Source: Mesorhizobium qingshengii
GTDB taxonomy: Bacteria > Pseudomonadota > Alphaproteobacteria > Rhizobiales > Rhizobiaceae
DNA: 56,798 nucleotides
Direction: 5' to 3'
Assembly: GCF_027563465.1 (NCBI RefSeq)
Contig: NZ_JAPFQA010000024.1
Span: 1-56,798, forward strand
In this document: in pieces, positions 32,299 through 41,100 of the stretch
How positions within the stretch are numbered: the stretch's first letter is position 1
How the letters are laid out: every line of letters starts with the position of its first letter
The notes under the pieces: model-generated
Database searches by the model: none
What the model was told of the DNA's origin: nothing
What the model saw: the letters and a program-made list of their open reading frames with translations, nothing else
Made by a program: the position numbers and the translations under genes

Positions 32299-33968
32299 TG
32301 AACAATCCTCGCCACAACATCCGTGAAGTCCGCAGCCCGCGTGGCGCGGAAATCAGCGCCCGCTCCTGGCTGACGGAAGCACCGTTGCGCATGCTGATGA
32401 ACAATCTCGACCCCGACGTCGCCGAGAACCCCAACGAGCTGGTCGTCTATGGCGGCATCGGCCGGGCGGCACGCACCTGGAACGACTTCGACCGCATCGT
32501 CGCCTCCCTGAGGACGCTGGCGGATGACGAGACTCTGCTGGTCCAGTCTGGCAAGCCGGTTGGCGTCTTCCGCACCCATCCCGACGCACCGCGCGTGCTG
32601 ATCGCCAACTCCAACCTTGTGCCGCACTGGGCGACCTGGGAGAAATTCAACGAGCTCGATAGGAAGGGCCTGATGATGTACGGCCAGATGACGGCCGGCT
32701 CGTGGATCTACATCGGCACGCAGGGCATCGTGCAGGGCACCTACGAGACCTTTGTCGAGGCCGGCCGCCAGCACTATGGCGGCAATCTCAAGGGAAAATG
32801 GATCCTGACCGGTGGTCTCGGCGGCATGGGCGGCGCTCAGCCGCTGGCCGCCGTCATGGCCGGCGCCTGCTGTCTCGCCATTGAATGCGATCCCGACCGT
32901 ATCGATTTCCGGCTGCGCACCCGCTATGTCGACGAGCGCGCCGATACGCTCGACGAGGCGATGGAGAAGATCGAGCGCTGGACCAAGGCCGGTGAGGCGA
33001 AGTCGGTCGGCCTGGTCGGCAACACCGCCGACATCGTGCCGGAACTGGTGCGGCGTGGCGTTCGCCCCGACATGGTCACCGACCAGACTTCCGCGCATGA
33101 TCCGCTGAACGGCTATCTGCCAAAGGGCTGGTCGCTGGCTGAATGGCGAGAGAAGCGGACGTCCGACCCGAAAGCGGTTGAAAAAGCCGCCCGCGCGTCG
33201 ATGCGCGAACATGTCGAGGCAATGGTGGCGTTCTGGAACGCCGGCGTGCCGACGCTCGACTACGGCAACAACATCCGCCAGGTGGCCAAGGAGGAGGGGT
33301 TCGAGAACGCCTTCGCGTTCCCCGGTTTCGTGCCGGCCTATATCCGCCCGCTGTTTTGCCGCGGCATCGGCCCATTCCGCTGGGCAGCCCTCTCCGGCGA
33401 CCCGGAGGATATCTACAAGACCGACGCCAAGGTGCGCGAACTCACCCCCGGCAACACCCATCTGCACAACTGGCTCGACATGGCGCGCGAGCGCATCGCC
33501 TTCCAGGGCCTGCCGGCCCGCATCTGCTGGGTTGGTCTTGGTGATCGGCATAGGCTGGGCCTCGCCTTCAACGAGATGGTCGCAAAGGGCGAGCTGAAGG
33601 CGCCGGTCGTCATCGGCCGCGATCACCTCGATTCCGGCTCGGTCGCCTCGCCGAACCGCGAGACGGAATCGATGAAGGACGGCTCGGATGCGGTGTCCGA
33701 CTGGCCGCTGCTCAATGCGCTGCTCAATACGGCATCGGGCGCCACCTGGGTGTCGCTGCACCATGGCGGCGGCGTCGGCATGGGCTTCTCGCAGCACGCC
33801 GGCATGGTCATCGTCGCCGACGGCACGCCCGAGGCGGCCAAACGCCTGGAGCGGGTTTTGTGGAACGATCCGGCAACCGGTGTCATGCGCCATGCCGATG
33901 CCGGCTACGACATCGCCATCGAATGCGCGAAGGAGCACCAGCTCAATCTGCCGGGCATTTTGGGCTGA
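32295..33968 (+). CDS. hutU: Urocanate hydratase
   Basis: A 557-aa NAD-dependent urocanase converting urocanate to imidazolone propionate. The NAD-binding ILTGGLGGMGGAQPLA near 171-186 and the catalytic cysteine region SGDPEDIYKTD with RICWVGLGDRHRLGLAFN near 407-424 are intact. It starts in overlap with the secreted protein; an ATG 3 bp later is equivalent. Length is normal for the family. Confidence 0.97.
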   Translation: MMNNPRHNIREVRSPRGAEISARSWLTEAPLRMLMNNLDPDVAENPNELVVYGGIGRAARTWNDFDRIVASLRTLADDETLLVQSGKPVGVFRTHPDAPRVLIANSNLVPHWATWEKFNELDRKGLMMYGQMTAGSWIYIGTQGIVQGTYETFVEAGRQHYGGNLKGKWILTGGLGGMGGAQPLAAVMAGACCLAIECDPDRIDFRLRTRYVDERADTLDEAMEKIERWTKAGEAKSVGLVGNTADIVPELVRRGVRPDMVTDQTSAHDPLNGYLPKGWSLAEWREKRTSDPKAVEKAARASMREHVEAMVAFWNAGVPTLDYGNNIRQVAKEEGFENAFAFPGFVPAYIRPLFCRGIGPFRWAALSGDPEDIYKTDAKVRELTPGNTHLHNWLDMARERIAFQGLPARICWVGLGDRHRLGLAFNEMVAKGELKAPVVIGRDHLDSGSVASPNRETESMKDGSDAVSDWPLLNALLNTASGATWVSLHHGGGVGMGFSQHAGMVIVADGTPEAAKRLERVLWNDPATGVMRHADAGYDIAIECAKEHQLNLPGILG

Positions 33969-33983
33969 CGGACGTAAGAGCGG

Positions 33984-34190
33984 CTATCTGTTCTTTTTCA
34001 GATAGTCGCTCAATGACTCGGCTCTCGTCTCGCTCAAAAGAGTGCTCAGCTTCATATCCGAGCGACGGCCTTCCGCAAAATTGTCGCCGTAGGTTTCCCT
34101 CAAGCTGCCAATGAGAGTGTTACCATGTTTCTCGCTGATGCGCCCATTCTCATCCCTATGGCGACCATCGAGTCCAGGTTGCTTGACCAT
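33984..34190 (-). CDS. Small conserved hypothetical protein
   Basis: A 68-aa polar protein (MVKQPGLDGRHRDENGRI at the start) with KHGNTLIGSLRETYG in the middle and a C-terminal helix ending LSDYLKKNR. From memory, proteins of this pattern recur in rhizobial genomes; this is not verified. The ATG at 34190 has GAGG upstream on its strand. No domain or function recognised. It sits opposite to hutU and hutD. Confidence 0.6.
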   Translation of the reverse strand: MVKQPGLDGRHRDENGRISEKHGNTLIGSLRETYGDNFAEGRRSDMKLSTLLSETRAESLSDYLKKNR

Positions 34191-34286
34191 TTTCAAAGCC
34201 TCAGTTGGGATGACTCTTCAATCCACCGGTAGCCCTAGCACGATTCGGAACATAACGGAAACAAAATCGCAGAAATGGCATCGGAA

Positions 34287-34874
34287 ATGAAAATCCTTCG
34301 TGCCGCCGGCTACCGGTCGATGCCGTGGAAGAACGGCGGTGGCGTGACGACGGAAATCGCCGTCTCGCCTGCCGGCGCCGGGCTGGAAGACTTCGACTGG
34401 CGCGTCTCGATGGCGCGCGTCGAAGGCAGCGGCCCGTTCTCGCAATTTGCCGGGGTCGATCGCACGCTTGCCGTGCTCGAGGGCGAGGGCATCGTCCTCG
34501 ACATTGCCGGTCGCCGGCCGTCCCCCGTCACCAGGCTGACCGCCCCGCTTTCCTTTCCGGCCGACATGCCGACCGCGGCCGCGCTGATTGGCGGACCGAT
34601 CACCGATCTCAATGTCATGACCCGCCGAAGCCGGATGACGCATACGGTAGAGCGCCTGGCGGTTTCGGCGCCGGTGGAAATCAAGACCAGGGCGAGGATG
34701 ACCCTCATCCTGTGCCTGAATGGGGAAATCACGGTACCCGGCACCGAACCGGTTCGCCTCGGGCCGCTGGACACGCTGTTGCCTGGCTCGGACACCGCCA
34801 GCCTGCTCATCCAACCCGTCCATGACTCGACGCTGTTCGTGATCCGGATCGACAGCATCTCCGGCAACGATTAA
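34287..34874 (+). CDS. hutD: HutD-family cupin protein
   Basis: A 195-aa bicupin-like protein with the family start MKILRAAGYRSMPWKNGGG and the following TTEIAV. HutD is co-inherited with hut genes and has been proposed to limit urocanate-driven expression; its biochemical role is not settled. The ATG at 34287 begins at the conserved N-terminus; an in-frame ATG at 34275 adds four residues. It is separated from hutU by the small minus-strand gene and may have its own promoter. The 267 bp after it (34875-35141) hold the ndvB promoter and no gene. Confidence 0.85.
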   Translation: MKILRAAGYRSMPWKNGGGVTTEIAVSPAGAGLEDFDWRVSMARVEGSGPFSQFAGVDRTLAVLEGEGIVLDIAGRRPSPVTRLTAPLSFPADMPTAAALIGGPITDLNVMTRRSRMTHTVERLAVSAPVEIKTRARMTLILCLNGEITVPGTEPVRLGPLDTLLPGSDTASLLIQPVHDSTLFVIRIDSISGND

Positions 34875-35141
34875 CGCTTGTTTCCAAACATGATCGCGAC
34901 GCCGGCGAAATATAGCGTAAGCTGCTGGCGGCATCACGAAAAAGCCTGAATCCTCTTCGTCGATCGATCTTGACGGGAAGAGGGGCGCACGTCTTTGAAT
35001 TTTTGCTGAGAGATGACGCCCTGTCGTGGTGCGGAAACAAACTTTCGGCAAGTGGGTTTATGCAACCAATTGCATTTGAATCGGTTTTAGGGCCATTGCC
35101 GTGGCGGTGACGCCGCTCAGTGTCCGCATACGGAATTTTCA

Positions 35142-38100
35142 ATGAATATTCAGACGAACCCTGCACAAATCGAGAAGACGAGCGCGAGCTTCCCGGCCAT
35201 CACTGAAGAGCCGATCCGATCCAATTTCCTGCCCGAAGAGCGTCTTCGTGTCCTTGGCGAAAGCCTGGCAAAGGGCGACCTCACCGATTTGTTCGGCCTG
35301 GCGCCCTTCGATTTTCAGGCGCGTATCCGCGACAGCGCCAAGAGGATCCTGGAAGTCTACCGGTCGACCAATGCCGCGCAGGCGAGGGGTGAGACGATCA
35401 CGCCGGCGGCTCAGTGGCTGCTCGACAACAACTATCTGGTCGAAGAAACCATTTTCCAGGTCAAGCGCGACCTGCCGCGCCGCTTCTACCGCCAGCTGCC
35501 AACCCTGAAGATGCCGGATGGCGGCAGCGTGCCGCGCGCGCTGGCGCTGGCCTGGACCTATGTGGCGCATTCGGACAGTTCCGTCTCGGCGACGATGTTC
35601 AAGTCGATCGTCCAGGGCTTTCAGTCGGTCGAGCCGCTGAAGATCGGCGAACTCTGGGCGCTGCCGTCATTGTTGCGCTTCGTCCTGATCGAAAATCTCC
35701 GCCGGCTGGCGGTCAGGGTCAATCGCACCCGCCAGATGCGCCAGATCGCCAACGACGTGGCAGACAGGGTTCTGGCGACCGACGACACCCCCAACCGGCA
35801 GGCGATCCTGTCCAACTTCAGCGCCCACGCGCAGGACACCACGTTCGCCACCCAGCTGCTCTATCGCTTGCGCGATGGATCGCAGAACGCCGGCAAGGCC
35901 CTGGAGTGGCTGGAAGGCGAGCTCGAAAAAACCGGCTCCGACGCCGAGGAAATCATCATTTCCGAACATCACACGCTGTCCAGCGGCAATGTGACGACCG
36001 GAAATATCATCCGCGGCCTGCGCCTCATCAACGACGTCGACTGGACGGTGTGGTTCGAAGGCGTCAGCCGCATCGATACCGTGCTGCGAGAGCGCACCGA
36101 TTTCGCCGCGCTCGACTTCTTCTCGCGTGACCAGTACCGGACCGCGATCGAGGAACTGGCGCGCCGCTCGAACCTTTCGGAATATCGCGTCGCCGAGAAG
36201 GCCATCGAACTGGCCGGTCACGCCGCCAGCGGGACCATCCCTGGTGATGGTGGAGGCGATGCCGCTCCGGCTGCATCCGCCCACACCGATGTTGGGTTCT
36301 TTCTCGTCGGCCCGCGCCGGCTGGAACTGGAAAAGGCGATCGGCTACCGGCCGACGGTCAGCCAGACAACCAAACGCGCGTTCCGCAAGACCGGATGGCT
36401 GGGCATCGTCGTACCGGTGTTCGCGCTGACGGCCCTGCTTCTCGTCCTCTCCGGCAACGCACTGGCCAATCTGGGTCTGTCGGTGCCGTCGATCGTCTTG
36501 ATGCTGGCGCTGTTTGCAGTGCCGGCCAGCGAGGGCGCGCTCGCCTTCTTCAACACCGTCGTATCGCTGTTCCTGAAACCGACGCGCCTCGTCGGCTACG
36601 ACTACAAGCACGGTGTACCGCACGAGGCGCGCACCCTGGTGGTGGTGCCGTCGCTGATCGGCTCGCGCGACGACGTCGAGGAAAACATCCGCAACATCGA
36701 GGTGCATCACCTCGCCAACACGGCGGACGAAATCTACTTCGCGCTGCTGTCGGACTGGCCCGACAGCAAGACCGAGATCGATGCGGCGGACACCGAAATA
36801 CTCGAATTCGCCCGCGCCGAGATCGCCCGCCTGAATGCCCGCTATCCCTCGCAAGGCGCACCGCGCTTCTACATCCTGCACCGGCGCCGGCTCTTCAACG
36901 CCGCCCAGGGCGCCTGGATGGGCTGGGAGCGCAAGCGCGGCAAGCTGCACGAGCTCGACCTTCTGCTGCGCGGCGACAGCGACACCACGTTCCTGCCGCT
37001 CGACGTGCCGCTGCCGGAAAACGTGGTCCACGTGATGACGCTCGATGCCGACACGCGCACCACCCGCGACGCCGTCGCGACCCTCGTCGGCAAGCTCTGC
37101 CATCCGCTCAACCGTCCGCATTTCGACGCGACCAAGCGGGTGGTGACGGCCGGCTACACCATCCTGCAGCCGCGCATCACCGCCTCGCTGACCAGCGGCG
37201 ACGACGCGTCGTTTTTCCAGCGGGTCTTCTCGGCCAATCGCGGCCTCGACCCCTATGTGTTTGCCGTGTCCGATCTCTATCAGGACGTCTTCGGCGACGG
37301 CTCCTTCACCGGCAAGGGCCTTTACCATGTCGACGCCTTCGAGGCGGCGCTGCAGGGCCGCATCGAGGAAAACACCATCCTCAGCCACGATCTGCTCGAA
37401 GGTGCGCTGGCGCGCTCGGCGCTGGTCACCGACGTCGAGTTGGTCGAGGACTACCCGACACGCTATTCGGTCGACGCCTCGCGTCACCATCGCTGGGCGC
37501 GCGGCGACTGGCAGCTTCTTGGCTTCATCCTCGATCCGCGCTCCGGCGTGCCGGCCTTGTCGCGCTGGAAGATGATCGACAATCTGCGCCGCTCGCTGAC
37601 GCCGATCTTCTGGGTGATGGCGGCGATCGCCGGCTGGACGCTGCTGCCCTTCACGCAGGCCGCTCAATGGCAGGCCCTGCTGATCCTCAGCCTGTTCATG
37701 GCGCCGACATTCGACGTCGTCAACGCCATCCTGCCCAAGAGCGGCGACCAGACGCCGCGCGGTCATTTCTCGGCGCTGGCGCGTGACGTCGCCTTCGGCA
37801 CCGCCATGGTGGCGCTCAAGATCGTGCTGATGGCGCATCTCGCCTGGATGATGGGCGACGCCATCGTGCGCACGCTCTACCGGCTGTTCGTCAGCCGCCA
37901 GAACCTGCTCGAATGGCGCACCGCCTCGCAGGCGCACAAGAGCGGCGACAATGATCTCGGCTCCTATTACGGCATGATGTATGGCGCCGTGATCATTGGC
38001 TTCGTCGGTCTCGCCATTCCGGTGCTGGCCGATTCCACCGGCGCCTTCGTCGCTTTCTTTTTCGCCCTGTTCTGGATCGCTTCGCCGGCCATCGCCGCCT

Positions 38101-41100
38101 GGATCAGCCGTTCGGCCGAAACCGAGGACCGGCTGCGCATCTCGGCCGCCGACATCCATGCGCTGCGCACGGTGGCGCGGCGCACGTGGCACTATTTCGA
38201 AAGCTTCGTGACCGCCGAGCATCACAATCTGCCGCCGGACAACTTCCAGGAAAGCCCGGCGCCGGTCGTGGCGCCACGCACCTCGCCAACCAATATCGGC
38301 GTCTATCTGCTGTCCGTCGTCTCGGCGCGCGACTTCGGCTGGATCAGCCTGTCCGATGCCATTACCCGCATCGATGCCACCATGACCACCATCGAGGGCA
38401 TGCCGCGCGACCGTGGCCACCTCTTCAACTGGTATGACACGACAACGCTGAAGCCGCTTTATCCGCTCTATATTTCCGCCGTCGACAGCGGCAATCTTGC
38501 CGGCCATCTGGTGGCGGTGGCGGCAGCCTGTGCCGAGTGGGCGGAAGCGCCCTCCGTCCACCTCCAGGGCGATTTCGAAGGCATTCTCGACACGGTCACC
38601 ATCCTCAGCGAAAGCCTCGACGATCTGCCTGACGACCGCCGCCAGCTGCGCCCGTTGCGTCAGCGCCTGGCGGACCGTCTCGATGGCATGCGGCGCGCGG
38701 TCGACACCATCAAGGCGCAGCCGGAAATGGCCTCGATCCGCACCATCAATCTGGCCGTGCTGGCCGGCGAGATCCGCAAACTCGCCGCTGCCATCCACAC
38801 CGAGGCCGCATCGGCCCAGAGCGACATCATCGTTGATTGGGCGGCAAGGCTGGAAGCCAGTTGTGAGGCGCATGTCCATGACGCGCACAGCGACGACAAC
38901 GCCGTCGAGGCCCTGCGCGCCAAGCTCCTGACCTTGCGCGAGCGCACGCGCCGCTTTGCCTTCGAAATGGATTTCTCCTTCCTGATGCGGCCTGAACGCA
39001 AGCTGCTGTCGATCGGCTACCGCGTCGAGGAGCACCAGCTCGATGAAAGCTGTTACGATCTTCTCGCCTCCGAGGCGCGGCTGACCAGCCTGTTCGCCAT
39101 CGCCAAGGGCGACCTGCCGACCGAGCACTGGTTCCGTCTTGGCCGGCCGATCGTCGAGATCGGCTTCCAGGGCGCGCTGATGTCGTGGTCCGGCTCGATG
39201 TTCGAGTATCTGATGCCGCCGCTGGTGATGAAGGAGCCGCAAGGCAGCATTCTCAACCAGACCAGCAAGCTGATCATCAAGCGTCAGATCCAGTACGGCC
39301 GCCAGAAGAACGTGCCATGGGGCATTTCGGAAGCGGCCTACAACGCCCGCGACCGCGAACTGACCTACCAGTACACCAATTTCGGCGTGCCTGGCCTCGG
39401 GCTGAAGCGGGGTCTCGGCCAGAACACGGTGATCGCGCCTTACGCGACCGTGCTGGCGGCGCAGTTCAACCCGCGTGAAGCCGTGCAGAACCTCGCCCGG
39501 TTGCGGGAGGTCGGCGCGCTTGGCCGCCACGGCTACTATGACGCCGTCGACTTCACGCCGCAGCGCGTGCCGGAAGGCACCGATCATGTCGTCGTGCAGA
39601 ACTACATGGCCCACCATTCGGGCATGTCGATCGTTGCGGTTGCCGATGCCATCTTCGAAGGCCGAATGCGCGACCGGTTCCACAGCGATCCAGTCATCGA
39701 ATCCGCCGAACTGCTGCTGCAGGAGCGGGCGCCGCGCGACATTCCGACCGCGACCGTCAGGACCGAGGCCGACGAACGCGCCAAGGACGAGACCGAGATC
39801 GAGAGCCCCGACACCCGCATCGTGCTCGATCCGTTGCGGGCGCTGCGTTCGACCAGTGTGATGTCCAACGGCCGCTATTCGGTGATGGTCACCGCGACCG
39901 GGTCCGGCTACAGCCGCTGGGGCGATCTCTCCGTCACCCGCTGGCAGCCGGACCCTACCGAGGACCGGCTCGGCTCCTACATCTTCCTGCGCGATGCCGA
40001 CACCGGCGATTGGTGGTCGGCGACCGCGGAACCGAAGCGCGCGGCCGAGGAAAAGGCGCAGACCTTGTTCTCCGACGACAAGGCGAGCTTCGTCAAATCG
40101 GTGGGCACCTTGCGCTCCGAGGTCGAATGCATCGTCATTTCGGAAGGAAATGGCGAAGGCCGTCGGGTCACCCTCTACAATGACGGCCCATCCGACCGTC
40201 ACATCGAAGTAACCTCCTTTGCCGAACTGGTGCTCGGGTTGGAGGCATCGGACAACGCGCATCCGGCCTTCTCGAAGATGTTCGTCGAGACCGAGATCGC
40301 ATCGAACAACGGTGCGATCTTCGCCACGCGGCGCAAGCGCGAAACCAGCGAGCCCGATGTCGCCATGGTGCATTTCGTCACCGATCCGTCGGGATCGGCG
40401 CGTGATGCCGAGGCCGAGACCGACAGGCGTGCCTTCATCGGCCGTGGCCGCACCATCGTCGACGCGGCCGCTTTCGATCCGGGCGCCAGGCTTGGGGGCC
40501 ATTCGGGCTTCACGCTCGATCCCGTCGCCTCGCTGCGCCGCCAGGTGCGCGTGCCCGCCAACAAGAAGATATCCTTGACTTTCTGGACCGTCGTCGGCGC
40601 CAGCCGCACTGAACTGGAGGAGGCCGTCGCACGGCTCGACCACCCGGAGAGTTTCGCTCGCCAGGCCATGCTCGCCTGGACCCGCAGCCAGGTGCAGACC
40701 CGCCATATGGGCCTCAGCCTGACCGATGCCGCAAACGTGCAGAAGCTGGCACGCTACCTGATCTACCCGGATCCGTTCCTGCGTCTCCCCGCGGAGTCCA
40801 TCGCCTCGGGGCTGGGCAAGCAGTCGAGCCTGTGGCCGACCAGCATTTCAGGCGATTTCCCGATCTTCCTGGTCAGGATCGGCGACGTCGCCGACCTGGA
40901 GATCGTCGCCCAGGCGCTGCGTTTCCAGGAGTACATGCGCACCCGCGGCATGATGATCGATTTCGTCGTCGTCAACGAGCAGGCGTCCTCCTACGTCCAG
41001 GACCTGCAGCGTGCGGTCGAGACGCTGTGCGAAAACAGCCGCTTGCGCGGCAAGGAACTCGGGCCTCGCCAGCACATTTTCGCGGTCCGCCGCGACCTGA

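Noticed and set aside
35667..40706. A 1679-codon open frame antisense to ndvB
   Set aside because: It has no ribosome site or recognisable domain, overlaps a complete 2862-aa synthase, and is explained by high G+C at third codon positions. The same applies to the 901-codon antisense frame at 40848-43553.
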